NCBI RefSeq assembly: GCF_007176755.1 | Contig: NZ_BJTV01000007.1 | Span: 124,001-188,000, forward strand | Length of the DNA: 64,000 bases | Origin: Streptomyces sp. 1-11 | Lineage (GTDB): Bacteria > Actinomycetota > Actinomycetes > Streptomycetales > Streptomycetaceae | Direction: 5' to 3' | Shown here: positions 1 to 8,875 of the stretch, one piece after another | How positions within the stretch are numbered: the stretch's first letter is position 1 | Layout of the letters: each line of letters starts with the position of its first letter | Program-made: the position numbers and the translations under genes | Notes under the pieces: model-generated | Seen by the model: the letters and a program-made list of their open reading frames with translations, nothing else | Told to the model about the DNA's origin: nothing | Database searches by the model: none

Positions 1-780
1 GCACTGCTGGAGCGATACCCCGAGGCGCGCGTGGTCGTGATGAACCAGTACCGGCACGCCCATGCGCTGCGCCTGCTGGACGACCTCCGGCGTCAGCACA
101 TGCCCGACCAGCCGGTGACGGCGGTGCGCGTCGCCTTCAGCAAGGACCGGCGCGCCGACATGGCGGCAGGCCGGTTCATCGACCGCGACCACGGTGTCTT
201 CGGCTACGAATGGCCGCACATGCTGGCGGTGGCGAGCCGGCTGCTGCCGCCCGACACCTACCGCGGCTACGTCGAGGGCCCGGTCCAGGACGTGCACGGC
301 GTCGTCCACGACGACTACTTCGTCACCACCGCGCGGGAACGCGCCGTGCTGGCCGACGGTGTGGAGCTGGAACTGTACTCGTCGGTCGTCGGCGACCCGC
401 CGGGAGACACCGGCGCCCCCGACTGGACCCGCCCCTTCCGGCACTCCACCGGCGGCCGCCGGCGACTGGCCCAGATCCAGACCGGCCCGGCACTGTTCAC
501 GGCCGAGATGGACCCCGTCGCCCTGCCGGACGGCGGCCGGCTGCCCGCCAACACCCACCGGCTGACGGCCCAGCTCCCCACCGGCTGCCAGGAGGTGCTG
601 GTGAACGACTCGCCCATGGACAACGCCCTGCGCACCGCTGTCGCACGGCTCCTCGGCGACCTGCCCCTGCCGCCGGTCGATCTGACGCCCGTGCATCGCA
701 TCAGCGCCCTCGCGGCCCGCTTCGGGCGCGATCGCGCGACCGCCGCCGCGGCCGGACAGCTCAGCGGAGGCGCCGTATGA
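1..780 (+). CDS. Gfo/Idh/MocA-type oxidoreductase, 5' truncated by window edge
   Basis: The reading frame is open from the first base, so the true start lies upstream and only about 259 C-terminal residues are present. The N-terminal Rossmann part is missing. What remains (VVVMNQYRHAHALR, then VAFSKDRRADMAAGRFIDR and GYEWPHMLAVASRLL) resembles the C-terminal substrate domain of Gfo/Idh/MocA-like NAD(P)-dependent dehydrogenases; this is resemblance from memory, not a search. It ends in an ATGA overlap with the next gene, itself clearly of this family, so the two are translationally coupled and may act in one pathway. Substrate unknown. Confidence 0.6.
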   Translation, partial: ALLERYPEARVVVMNQYRHAHALRLLDDLRRQHMPDQPVTAVRVAFSKDRRADMAAGRFIDRDHGVFGYEWPHMLAVASRLLPPDTYRGYVEGPVQDVHGVVHDDYFVTTARERAVLADGVELELYSSVVGDPPGDTGAPDWTRPFRHSTGGRRRLAQIQTGPALFTAEMDPVALPDGGRLPANTHRLTAQLPTGCQEVLVNDSPMDNALRTAVARLLGDLPLPPVDLTPVHRISALAARFGRDRATAAAAGQLSGGAV

Positions 781-1910
781 GCAGGCTCCGCTTCGGCGTC
801 ATCGGCTGCGGCGTGATCGGCGGCCTGCACGCCCGGGTGCTCACCTCCTATCCGCCGCTCGCCGAACGGGCGCGACTCGTCGCCGTCGCATCACCCTCGT
901 CCCAGCGCGCGCGGCGGCTGGCGGCGGAGACAGGCAGCGAGGCGACGGACGTGTCCGCCCTGCTCGAGCGCTCTGATATCGATGTCATCAGCGTGTGCAC
1001 CCCCAGCGGCCTCCACGCCGAGTTGGGGCTGCGGGCACTGGCCGCGGGCAAGCACGTCGTCGTGGAGAAACCCATCGACGTGACCGCCCGGGCGGCGGAC
1101 CGGCTGATCGCCGGGGCACGACAGGCCGGACGCGCTTTGGCCGTCATCAGCCAGCGCCGCTTCGACCCCGCCTCACGGATGCTGCGCTCCGCCCTCGACG
1201 CCGGGGAGCTGGGAACGCTGACGTCGGCGCTCGTGGAAGTCCCCCTGTGGCGCGGCCAGTCGTACTACGACTCGGGTGACTGGCGCGGCAGCCGTGCCCT
1301 GGACGGCGGAGGCGCGCTGCTCAACCAGGGGGTGCACGCCGTAGACCTCGTGCAGTGGCTGATGGGCCCGGTCGTCGAGGTCGCCGCGCACACCGCCCTG
1401 AAGGGACATCGCGGCATCGAGGTCGAGGACGTCGTCACCGCGAGCCTGCGGCACGCGAACGGCGCACTGACCTCCCTGCTGGCGACGACCGCGGCCTACC
1501 CGGGACGCACCACGCGCCTGACGGTGCACGGCGACCGGGGCAGCGCGGTGATCGACAACGACGAACTCGTCTACTTCCACGCCGCCGGGCCGCAGGACGA
1601 CACCTCCGCCTACGGCGCCTACGGAGCGGGCAACCAGGCCGCCGAGCGCCGCCCGGCCGCCCCCGCGGAGCAGCGCGACGCCAGCGGTCTGCTCCCCTCG
1701 CCGCACGGGGAGCAGCTCCTCGACTTCTGCGACGCGGTCGCCGCGGGCCGGGCGCCCGGCGTCGACGGCGAGGAGGGCCGCAGGGCCCTGCTGACCGTTC
1801 TCGCGGTGTACGAGGCGGCGCGCACCGGGACCGTCACACGGGTGCCGTCGACGACCGCCCCCGACATGTCACCCGCCCCATCCGCCCCCATGACCACGGA
1901 GCCGGCATGA
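777..1910 (+). CDS. Gfo/Idh/MocA family NAD(P)-dependent oxidoreductase
   Basis: A 377-aa protein. It opens with a Rossmann nucleotide-binding motif (FGVIGCGVIGGLHA, residues about 5-18) and carries the family EKP motif (HVVVEKPIDVT, about residue 98), followed by a C-terminal domain with GGGALLNQGVHAVDLVQWLMG, where the conserved HxxD-type histidine and aspartate sit. These are full-length hallmarks of enzymes that oxidise or reduce sugars, inositols or imines. The ATG overlaps the stop of the preceding dehydrogenase (ATGA), and its own stop overlaps the next start, so the three genes form one translationally coupled operon. The C-terminus after about residue 355 is a Pro/Thr/Ala-rich tail without obvious fold. 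Substrate cannot be told from sequence. Confidence 0.85.
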   Translation: MSRLRFGVIGCGVIGGLHARVLTSYPPLAERARLVAVASPSSQRARRLAAETGSEATDVSALLERSDIDVISVCTPSGLHAELGLRALAAGKHVVVEKPIDVTARAADRLIAGARQAGRALAVISQRRFDPASRMLRSALDAGELGTLTSALVEVPLWRGQSYYDSGDWRGSRALDGGGALLNQGVHAVDLVQWLMGPVVEVAAHTALKGHRGIEVEDVVTASLRHANGALTSLLATTAAYPGRTTRLTVHGDRGSAVIDNDELVYFHAAGPQDDTSAYGAYGAGNQAAERRPAAPAEQRDASGLLPSPHGEQLLDFCDAVAAGRAPGVDGEEGRRALLTVLAVYEAARTGTVTRVPSTTAPDMSPAPSAPMTTEPA

Positions 1911-3172
1911 CCACCGTGACTTTCGTCGTCGCCGACGACGAGTTCGAACGCGACTTCCTTCAACTCCCCCTGGACGTGGCCAACGCCGCCGCTCTGCTGC
2001 GGCAGGACGGCGTGGACGTCGCCGTCTGGGACCGCCGCCTGAGCGCGGAGGCGCCCCGCGTCGGCGCCGTCGACGTGGCCGTCGTCGTCACGGCGATCGC
2101 CGACCGCGCCCAGTGCTACCCGCTCGATCTGCGACCGGTGCGCGCCGCGGTGGAAGAAGTGCGCCGGACCTGGCCGCGGGCCACCGTCCTCGCCGTCGGC
2201 CCGCACGCCACCCAACTGCCCTCGGCCACGCTCCGCGAGCTGGGCGTGGACCACGTGGCGCGCGGCGAGGCGGACGCGGCGGCGGTGCACGGCGTACAGG
2301 AGCTGCTCAGCGGCAGGCCCGTACTCGGCGAGCTGCCGCTGAGCGGGACGTACCCGCCGCTGGACTTCGACCAGACGCCCCTGCCCGCCTACGACCTCTT
2401 GGACCTGACCGCCTACACGGCCGAGACGTTCGCCGGCGGGCGGGTCAGACGCGGACCGTGCGGCATGGTGCTGGGCGTTCGAGGCTGCACCTACGGCTGC
2501 ACCTTCTGCCATCTGCCGTTCGGCACGCGGATGCGCCCGCAACCCGTGGAACGCACGCTCGCGGAGATCGGCGCGATGCGCGAACGCGGCGTCGACTCGC
2601 TGTTCTTCCTCGACTACGTCTTCGGCCTGCACCCGACCTTCTACAAGGACCTGTGCACCCGCCTCACCGGAAGCGGCATCGGCTGGAGCGGTCAGAGCCG
2701 GGCGGAGGTGGTCCTGCGCCAGGACGTCGACCTCTGGGCCGCCGCGGGGTGCAACGGCATGTGGCTGGGCGCGGAATCGCCGGCCGTCGCCGAGACGGCC
2801 GTCGGCAAGCGCGTCCCCCCGGAGAAGATCGACGCGGCGATCCGCCGGCTCTCCGGGGCCGGGATCACGCCGTTCGCCTTCATACTGCTCGGCCTGCCCG
2901 GTGATCCGGCCTGCCTGAGCGGCGAAGTGGTCGACTGGGCCGCCTCACTGCCGGGATACTTCGGGCTCAACCAGCTCTTCCTGCGACCCGGCACGCCGCT
3001 CTACGACGAACTGGCGGCCGACTACAACGACGGCGCCATGCCGACGACATGGGCCGAGGTGGAGGCGGTGACCCGGCGCTACCGGGAGCGCTATCCGGTC
3101 AGCCTCGACGACCTGTGGCAGCGGCTCGTCAGGCTGCCGAACTACATCGGTAACGCGATGGCCGCCGTATGA
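1907..3172 (+). CDS. B12-binding-type radical SAM protein
   Basis: A 421-aa protein. Residues 1 to about 150 form a Rossmann-like domain like the cobalamin-binding domain of class B radical SAM enzymes, but the DxHxxG motif that supplies the lower axial histidine is absent (VAVWDRRL is at the equivalent place). The catalytic core starts at GMVLGVRGCTYGCTFCHLPF, with the CxxxCxxC cluster motif CTYGCTFC. Later motifs (LGAESPAV, AFILLGLPGD, LFLRPGTPLY) fit the partial TIM barrel. Such proteins do methylations, rearrangements or ring formation. The start ATG overlaps the upstream stop, and a transporter gene follows, so it probably tailors the same metabolite as the two dehydrogenases. Substrate not recognisable. 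Confidence 0.85.
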   Translation: MTTVTFVVADDEFERDFLQLPLDVANAAALLRQDGVDVAVWDRRLSAEAPRVGAVDVAVVVTAIADRAQCYPLDLRPVRAAVEEVRRTWPRATVLAVGPHATQLPSATLRELGVDHVARGEADAAAVHGVQELLSGRPVLGELPLSGTYPPLDFDQTPLPAYDLLDLTAYTAETFAGGRVRRGPCGMVLGVRGCTYGCTFCHLPFGTRMRPQPVERTLAEIGAMRERGVDSLFFLDYVFGLHPTFYKDLCTRLTGSGIGWSGQSRAEVVLRQDVDLWAAAGCNGMWLGAESPAVAETAVGKRVPPEKIDAAIRRLSGAGITPFAFILLGLPGDPACLSGEVVDWAASLPGYFGLNQLFLRPGTPLYDELAADYNDGAMPTTWAEVEAVTRRYRERYPVSLDDLWQRLVRLPNYIGNAMAAV

Positions 3173-3251
3173 GGGCCGGACACCCCCTCGCCGGCGACGG
3201 CCCGGCGCACCACACGGCGTCCGGGACACCACGGCGGGAGTCCGTCGCACT

Positions 3252-4463
3252 GTGATCGCGGATGCCCGGAGCGATGCGCGCGCGGCGGCGGCCGCCCGGC
3301 CGGTACTGCCGCGCGCGTTCTGGTGGTTGTGGACCGCCACGCTCGTGAACCGGCTCGGCGGCTTCGTCGTCGTGTTCCTGACGCTGTACGTGACGATCGA
3401 CCGGGGGTACTCGGCGTCCTTCGCGGGCCTGGTCACCACCCTCTACGGCGTCGGCGGCGCCGTCGGCGCGATCGTCGGCGGCCTGCTGGCCGACCGGCTG
3501 GGCAGACGGGCGACCCTCATGGGCGCCCAGCTCCTCAGCGCCGCCGGCACGGGCGCGCTGGCATTCACCCAGGGGCGGGAGGCGCTCGGGGCCACCGCCT
3601 GCCTGGTCGGCCTGGCGGGCAACGCCTCCCGGCCGGTGATCCAGACCGTGGTGGCCGACATGGTCACCGCGCAGGCGCGGGTCAGGGCGTTCTCCCTCCT
3701 CTACTGGGCCGTCAACATCGGGGTGGCGGTGTCCGCCGCGCTCGCCGGAGTGCTGGCGCAGCGCGGTTACACCCCGCTTTTCCTCGGCGAGGCGGCCCTG
3801 ACCGTGCTGTGCGCGCTGACCGTGTACCTCACGGTGCCCGAGACCCGGCCCGATCCGGCACGGAGTGGGGACGGCTCCGGCCCGGACGCGGAGGCGGGGG
3901 GACCGTCGCGCCGGAACCGCTTCCTGGCCTTCGTGGCCGTGACCTTCCTGGTGGGGCTGCTGATACAGGAGGTCAGTACCGCGCTGCCGCTCACCATGAC
4001 GGCGGCGGGCCTGAGCGCACGCGACTACGGCCTTGTCATCAGCCTCAACGGCCTTCTCGTGGTGGCGCTGCAGCTCCCCGCGGGCCGGGTCCTGGCACGC
4101 CACGGTCCGGCGGGCCCGCTGGCCGTCGGGACCCTGCTGCTGGGGGGAGGCCTGGGGCTGACGGCGGTGGCGGGTTCGCTCGGGACGTACGCCCTGACCG
4201 TCGTGGTGTGGACGGTCGGCGAGATCCTCCTGGCCCCGACCGCCACGGCCGCCGTGGCCGGCCTCGTACCGGGCCACGCTCACGGACGTCACCAGGGCGT
4301 GTACAGCTTCGCCTGGTCGGCGGCGGCGTGCGTCGCGCCGGCGGCCTCGGGATACGCACTGGACACCGTGGGCCCGGCCGCCCTGTGGGGCGTGAGCGCC
4401 GCGCTGGGCGGGCTGGCGGCCGTGGCGTACCTCATCATCCTGCGCGGACGGCGCCACGACTGA
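3252..4463 (+). CDS. MFS transporter (likely exporter)
   Basis: A 403-aa integral membrane protein with about twelve hydrophobic segments. The MFS loop 2-3 signature is visible as GGLLADRLGRRATLMG (about residue 78). The second half begins after a hydrophilic linker (RPDPARSGDGSGPDAEAGG, about residue 205). The start is GTG, 79 bp downstream of the radical SAM gene, on the same strand. A position at the end of a biosynthetic-looking operon suggests export of, or resistance to, the product of the upstream genes. Drug-H+ antiporter type is likely but the substrate cannot be deduced. Confidence 0.85.
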   Translation: MIADARSDARAAAAARPVLPRAFWWLWTATLVNRLGGFVVVFLTLYVTIDRGYSASFAGLVTTLYGVGGAVGAIVGGLLADRLGRRATLMGAQLLSAAGTGALAFTQGREALGATACLVGLAGNASRPVIQTVVADMVTAQARVRAFSLLYWAVNIGVAVSAALAGVLAQRGYTPLFLGEAALTVLCALTVYLTVPETRPDPARSGDGSGPDAEAGGPSRRNRFLAFVAVTFLVGLLIQEVSTALPLTMTAAGLSARDYGLVISLNGLLVVALQLPAGRVLARHGPAGPLAVGTLLLGGGLGLTAVAGSLGTYALTVVVWTVGEILLAPTATAAVAGLVPGHAHGRHQGVYSFAWSAAACVAPAASGYALDTVGPAALWGVSAALGGLAAVAYLIILRGRRHD

Positions 4464-4483
4464 CGAACAGAAAGGTGCAACGG

Positions 4484-5776
4484 ATGGCCGATGAGATGAC
4501 GTTCTGGGACTTCTCGAGGTCGCAGGCGCTCAGCAAGTACAACGGTTCGAGGATCGACGTGCGGGACATCGCGGAACTGTGCGGCCTCCGCAAGGAGAAG
4601 GAGGCCGTCGAGGTCCCGTACCCGTCACCGGACGAGGTGGCGGGGATCCATCCCCTGGCACTCAAGCGGCCGCGCCGGTGGGAGGCGGCCGTCGCCGCGA
4701 CGATCTACGCCTGCAGCGGTCAGATCGCCGCACGGCAGGAGATCATCACCGGGCGGGAGCTGCTGGACCGGCTGCCGAAGCCCGATCGCGGCGCGCTCAC
4801 CGTGACCCGCATGCTGGCGCTGGTTCCCGCACTGATCGCCGGCTTCCGCTTCAGCAGGCGGAGTGAGACGTTCAACCCGGAGGCGAACCGCTACCTGGAA
4901 GGCGCCCGCTTCCTCTCGGCGCTGCTGCGGGAGCGGCCGGCCCTGGACGTGGAGATCGGGCTGTGCGCCCACCGGGCCGGCGTGAGCGACCCGGTCCTTC
5001 CCGAACACGTCAACCGGACCGAGGCGCACCGCACGGCGGCGTTCGTCGCCTCACTGATGGACAACTCGCGGGCACAGGAGCGGACGGTCACCGTCTCCCA
5101 GCAGACGGCGACCGACCGGGCCGCGAGCACCGTCAATTCCCTCGTCTTCCTGCACTACGCGAACCAAGGGCGACTGGAACACTTCCTCGGCACCCTCGAC
5201 CGCCACGCCGACGACATGAGGACGGTACTGGCACGCTGCGACACCCTCTCGGCGACACGGTTCCGGTTCACCCCGCTCGATCCCTTCAACGAGGCGGTCG
5301 AGCGCGACATGCACGACGTGTTCGGAACGGACTGGTCCGGCGCGCCCGCCGACCCGAGATGGGCACGCGGGGGGACGCTGGACGCGGCCGTCAGGGAAGC
5401 GGAGAGGAAGATGGCGCGGTTCGTACCGGACGCCCCGCTCGACGTCGACCGTCTGCTCAGGCTCCACAAGGCCTCCGAGAATCCCAGCGAACGCGGCCTC
5501 TCGGCGCTCCACTGGTTCGACCGGCACCAACGGCAACCGCTGGAGGTCCGGGCCCGTTACGACGTCGCCTTCCACCACCGGCTAGCTCTGCGCACCCTTG
5601 AGAAGGACGGCGTCGGCATCGGCATCGAACGGGGCTGGGACGCCTACCAGTGGCTCGCGTGGAGCGCTGCCTACGGCTCCGCCGGAACGCCGATGCCGCT
5701 CCTCTACGCCAGAAGCTCGACCGAACCCGCGAGCCACGTCTCCCTGCGGAGCTTCAACCTCCGACAGTTCTGGTGA
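4484..5776 (+). CDS. hypothetical protein, 430 aa, unrecognised family
   Basis: The ATG at 4484 follows a GAAAGG-like ribosome site and lies 20 bp after the MFS gene, so it is the last gene of this operon. The 430-aa product is soluble, with no signal peptide or membrane segment. It is rich in charged residues, starts MADEMTFWDFSRSQALSKY, and has a helix-rich middle (ARFLSALLRERPALDVEIG). The C-terminal third is aromatic-rich (DAYQWLAWSAAYGSAG). I do not recognise a domain or catalytic motif. Codon use is as G+C-biased as the neighbours, so it is a real gene. Function unknown; the context suggests a role with the dehydrogenases and the radical SAM enzyme. Confidence 0.7.
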   Translation: MADEMTFWDFSRSQALSKYNGSRIDVRDIAELCGLRKEKEAVEVPYPSPDEVAGIHPLALKRPRRWEAAVAATIYACSGQIAARQEIITGRELLDRLPKPDRGALTVTRMLALVPALIAGFRFSRRSETFNPEANRYLEGARFLSALLRERPALDVEIGLCAHRAGVSDPVLPEHVNRTEAHRTAAFVASLMDNSRAQERTVTVSQQTATDRAASTVNSLVFLHYANQGRLEHFLGTLDRHADDMRTVLARCDTLSATRFRFTPLDPFNEAVERDMHDVFGTDWSGAPADPRWARGGTLDAAVREAERKMARFVPDAPLDVDRLLRLHKASENPSERGLSALHWFDRHQRQPLEVRARYDVAFHHRLALRTLEKDGVGIGIERGWDAYQWLAWSAAYGSAGTPMPLLYARSSTEPASHVSLRSFNLRQFW

Positions 5777-5862
5777 GGACGGGGGCGGCAGGCGTGCGGC
5801 GTGCGGCGAGGCGGCGCCGACGGTGCAGGTGACGATCGTGCGCCCTGAATTCCCCCGGCCAT

Positions 5863-5909
5863 GGCCCCGCACCCGCGAGCAGTGATCCTCCGCCGGCGGA
5901 TGCGGGGCC
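5863..5909. terminator. candidate bidirectional terminator hairpin
   Basis: GGCCCCGCA (5863-5871) pairs with TGCGGGGCC (5901-5909), and the loop holds a perfect 12-bp palindrome TCCGCCGGCGGA at 5889-5900. It lies between the convergent 430-aa protein gene and the amidase gene. Confidence 0.45.
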
Positions 5910-5914
5910 CCGGC

Positions 5915-7621
5915 TCACCGCGCGCCGGCTTCGGCGCCGGTCGTCGGCAGGTACCGCGGCGCACGCCAGGCGTGGAGCCGCCTCTCCACGGCCGCACCCA
6001 GGGACAGCAGCTCGGCGTCCTGATGGCCGCCTGCCATCAGGAGCATCCCGACGGGCAGTTCCCCCGCGGAACCGGCCGGCACGGACAGCGAGGGGTAGCC
6101 GGCGACGGCCGCCGGTGTGGACGAGGGGATCACATCGTTGTCGCCGCGTGCGCAGTCCGTCGTCCACGCGGGCGGATTCGTCGGCGCGGCGATCGCGTCC
6201 AGGTGATGGGCGGCCATCGTCTCGTCGATGGAACGCCGCGACAGGTCTCGCAGTTCCGCCCGCATCGCGCGGTACCCCGGATCGGTCGTGGGCGGCGCGG
6301 CGAGCGCCTGCTGGAAGAGTTCCTGCCCCGCGAAGCAGGTCCGCTCCGCCGCATGGCCGCTGTTGAAGGCGATCAGGGCGGCCAGGTCACGAGGCCCCTC
6401 GCGGGTGCCGAGATAGGCGTCGATGTCCCGGTGGAACTCGGTCAGCAGCGCCGGGAACTCGAGCGCGGCGAGCCGGTCCTGGTAGGGCGGTGTCACCTCG
6501 ACGACCTCGGCGCCCGCGGCACGCAGTCGGCGCGTCGCGCGGGTCATCACGTCGTCCACGGCCTGGCCGAGGGACGGCAGGCGCCACAGGCCGATCCGCT
6601 TGCCCCGCAGGTCCCGCACGCCGCCCGAGCCGGCCGGCCGGCCGGCGGCCGCCCGCGCGAAGGAGCCGGTGTCCGCTTCGCCGGCGGCCGCGGGCCGCTC
6701 GACGATGGCCGCCAGGGTGAGCGCCACGTCCACGACGTTGCGCGCCATGGGGCCTGCCGTGTCCTGCTCGGCGGAGATCGGCACCACACCACGGGCGCTG
6801 ACCAGGCCGAGGGTCGGCTTCAGACCCACCACGCCGTTCATGCCCGCCGGGCAGACGATCGAGCCGTCGGTCTCCGTCCCGATCGCCACCTGCGCCAGGG
6901 ACGCGGCGAGAGCGGCGCCCGAACCCGCCGACGAACCGCACGGATTCCGGTCGAGGACGTACGGGTTGTGCGTCTGCCCACCCACCGCCGACCACCCCGA
7001 AGTAGGCTTCTCCGCACGGAAGTTGGCCCACTCGGACAGGTTCGTCTTGCCCAGGATCACCGCGCCCGCTCGCCGCAGCCGCGTCACGAGTGCCGCGTCG
7101 GAAGCCGGGGGGCTGCCCGCCAGGGCGAGCGACCCCGCCGTCGACGACAGGCCCCGCGTGTCGACGTTGTCCTTGATCAGCACCGGGATGCCGTCGAGCG
7201 GGCCGCGGACGGAGCCCGCGCGGTGCCGTGCGTCGCTCGCGGCGGCCTGGCGCAGGGCCGAGGGATCGGTACGCAGGACGGCGTGGATCCTCGGGTCGAC
7301 GGCCTTGATCCGCTTCAGGTAGGCGCGGGTCAGCTTCGACGGGGTCAGCGACCCGGCCGCCATGCGTGCCTGGAGCTGCGGAATGGTCACCGTGTCGAGG
7401 TGCAGGCGGCCGAGGTCGCGCGCCGGCGCCCCACCAGTGGTCGCGATCGCGCCGGCGGGTTCGGGGTCGGCGGCCCGCGCGGGCTGGAGCGGGGAGGCCG
7501 CCCACAGTGATCCGGCGAGCACGGCGGCCGCCAGAGCCTTCGCGCGTCTGCTGCCGGCCGAGCCCCCGCGGCGGGCCGTGAGGCGTGAAGCCGGTAAACG
7601 ATGTGCCGTCAACTGTCGCAT
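5915..7621 (-). CDS. secreted amidase-signature family hydrolase
   Basis: A 568-aa protein of the amidase signature family. An Arg-rich N-terminus and a hydrophobic segment (ALAAAVLAGSLWAASPLQPARA, about residues 28-49) look like a long export signal. The Ser-cisSer-Lys triad is visible: Lys in LIKDNVDT (about 149), the Gly/Ser loop CGSSAGSG (about 228) and the nucleophile region GTETDGSI (about 252). Members hydrolyse or transfer amide groups on small molecules or peptides. It is transcribed alone, away from the small-protein gene. Substrate cannot be assigned; an extracellular or envelope role is inferred from the signal. Confidence 0.88.
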   Translation of the reverse strand: MRQLTAHRLPASRLTARRGGSAGSRRAKALAAAVLAGSLWAASPLQPARAADPEPAGAIATTGGAPARDLGRLHLDTVTIPQLQARMAAGSLTPSKLTRAYLKRIKAVDPRIHAVLRTDPSALRQAAASDARHRAGSVRGPLDGIPVLIKDNVDTRGLSSTAGSLALAGSPPASDAALVTRLRRAGAVILGKTNLSEWANFRAEKPTSGWSAVGGQTHNPYVLDRNPCGSSAGSGAALAASLAQVAIGTETDGSIVCPAGMNGVVGLKPTLGLVSARGVVPISAEQDTAGPMARNVVDVALTLAAIVERPAAAGEADTGSFARAAAGRPAGSGGVRDLRGKRIGLWRLPSLGQAVDDVMTRATRRLRAAGAEVVEVTPPYQDRLAALEFPALLTEFHRDIDAYLGTREGPRDLAALIAFNSGHAAERTCFAGQELFQQALAAPPTTDPGYRAMRAELRDLSRRSIDETMAAHHLDAIAAPTNPPAWTTDCARGDNDVIPSSTPAAVAGYPSLSVPAGSAGELPVGMLLMAGGHQDAELLSLGAAVERRLHAWRAPRYLPTTGAEAGAR

Positions 7622-7947
7622 GGGGACACCCGACTACACCCTTCACGCCCGCACAAGAGCGCCGGAGGACTCGCGGTCGTCGAGCCGGCCGGGCCCGAAC
7701 TCCCACGTGCCGGAAACGGTCGTCCGCGGCGGGGCGAGTCGTGGCGCGGCGCCGGTCCGGCGTCCGCGGCAAAGGGGTGAAGACGCGGCGATCGGACGAT
7801 GCCGGCGTGCGTCGGCTCGCCGACCCGGGGAACCTGTGCTGCACGTGGAAGACGGAACGTGTGGGGCGGACGCTCCGGCCGCAACGGTCGCCGACGCGAC
7901 CGTGGCCGGGACGCCGTCGGCTCCGGACCGGTGAGAGAGGCGAAGTG
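7622..7947. promoter_or_regulatory. divergent intergenic region between amidase and small-protein genes
   Basis: A 326-bp gap between divergently oriented genes must hold promoters for both. I see no convincing -35/-10 pair, tRNA or conserved small gene. Overlapping short frames on both strands are compositional. Confidence 0.35.
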
Positions 7948-8109
7948 ATGAGCGATCCTGAAGAGAACGACACGGCGCAGGTCGACGAGGAGACGAAGGA
8001 ACGGTCGGCGGAGCAGCGGAACATCACCGCGCCGACCCCGCCGGACGTGCGTGCCAAGGGCGAGGACGAGGACGGCGACCCGCCGGGAACCGCGCCCGAA
8101 GCCTCCTAG
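7948..8109 (+). CDS. small acidic hydrophilic protein, 53 aa
   Basis: The ATG at 7948 is preceded by GAGAGAGGCG, a good ribosome site. The 53-aa product is highly charged and acidic (SDPEENDTAQVDEETKE), has no hydrophobic core and is probably disordered. It ends before a hairpin that fits a terminator. Function unknown; the ribosome site and the terminator suggest a real monocistronic gene. Confidence 0.5.
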   Translation: MSDPEENDTAQVDEETKERSAEQRNITAPTPPDVRAKGEDEDGDPPGTAPEAS

Positions 8110-8224
8110 GCGAGCTCGTCCGGCTCAGCAGGTCGTCGGTCCGGTGCGCTGTCGACCGGTGCGCAGGGGGCGCGCATCGAGCCGCCGCACCCGGACCCGA
8201 CGATCTGGCCGGGGCTCGCGAGAA

Positions 8225-8252
8225 GGTCGTCCGGACCATGATCCGGACGACC
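8225..8252. terminator. inverted repeat, candidate terminator
   Basis: Perfect 11-bp arms GGTCGTCCGGA (8225-8235) and TCCGGACGACC (8242-8252) flank a 6-nt loop. It lies in a 308-bp gap (8110-8417) between two convergent small genes; nothing else is recognised in that gap. Confidence 0.5.
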
Positions 8253-8417
8253 ACGCTCAGCGGCGGCCGACTCGTGGTCCACCCTGGGCGGCCGGCCGCC
8301 GACGCCGCAGGCCGGTATGAACGCGATGACCGGCTGCACGACCGGGCCCGCCACCGACCTCGCCCGGTCGTGCCGTGGCCGTGACGCCGTGGCCGCCCGG
8401 CCCCCCCGCCCGGCGGC

Positions 8418-8624
8418 CTACGGCCGCGGCGGCTGAAACGCCGCTCGCGCCGCGACCTCGGGCTGCCGCATCGGCAACGGGCTCATGGAGCGGGCGGGCA
8501 ACGACATCGCACCTATCACATGGTCGAGTTCACGCAGTATGCTCGTCGCCGCGTCACGCACCCGCGCAGGAACATCTCCACGCTCCGCGACAAGCTGGTG
8601 GTAGATCGGAGCGTCCTGAAACAT
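8418..8624 (-). CDS. small conserved-looking protein, 68 aa
   Basis: The frame is open further upstream, but the ATG at 8624 is chosen because GGAAGG lies about 7 nt ahead of it. The product starts MFQDAPIYHQLVAERGDVPA, has a likely helix (VRDAATSILRELDHVIGAM) and then a Pro-rich tail. I recall similar short Streptomyces proteins of unknown role but cannot confirm this. It is soluble, with no signal peptide. Confidence 0.55.
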   Translation of the reverse strand: MFQDAPIYHQLVAERGDVPARVRDAATSILRELDHVIGAMSLPARSMSPLPMRQPEVAARAAFQPPRP

Positions 8625-8875
8625 GTGGTGCCTTCCAGTAGTGATCATGACTGGTACGGGCGCCGAGTCTAGTGCCGCGACCACATGGACACCTCACGCC
8701 GCCCTGCGGGCGCCCCACTCCACGGCCGCCGGCCGGCGGCTGCGCAACCCTCCTTGCCTTACCGGGCTTTCGCTCCGGACGTTCGTGACGGGCGTGACAT
8801 TCTGTGTCGTCACAGGACGTCATGGAGTGTCGGGCGATGAGGGTGGGGCGCGCGGTGGGTCGGGGTACTTCGACG

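Noticed and set aside
8804..8875. GTG 8804 or ATG 8837 as the start of the first ATP-grasp gene
   Set aside because: The extra residues are Arg/Gly-rich with no ATP-grasp content; ATG 8876 opens the expected first strand, although its ribosome site is weak.
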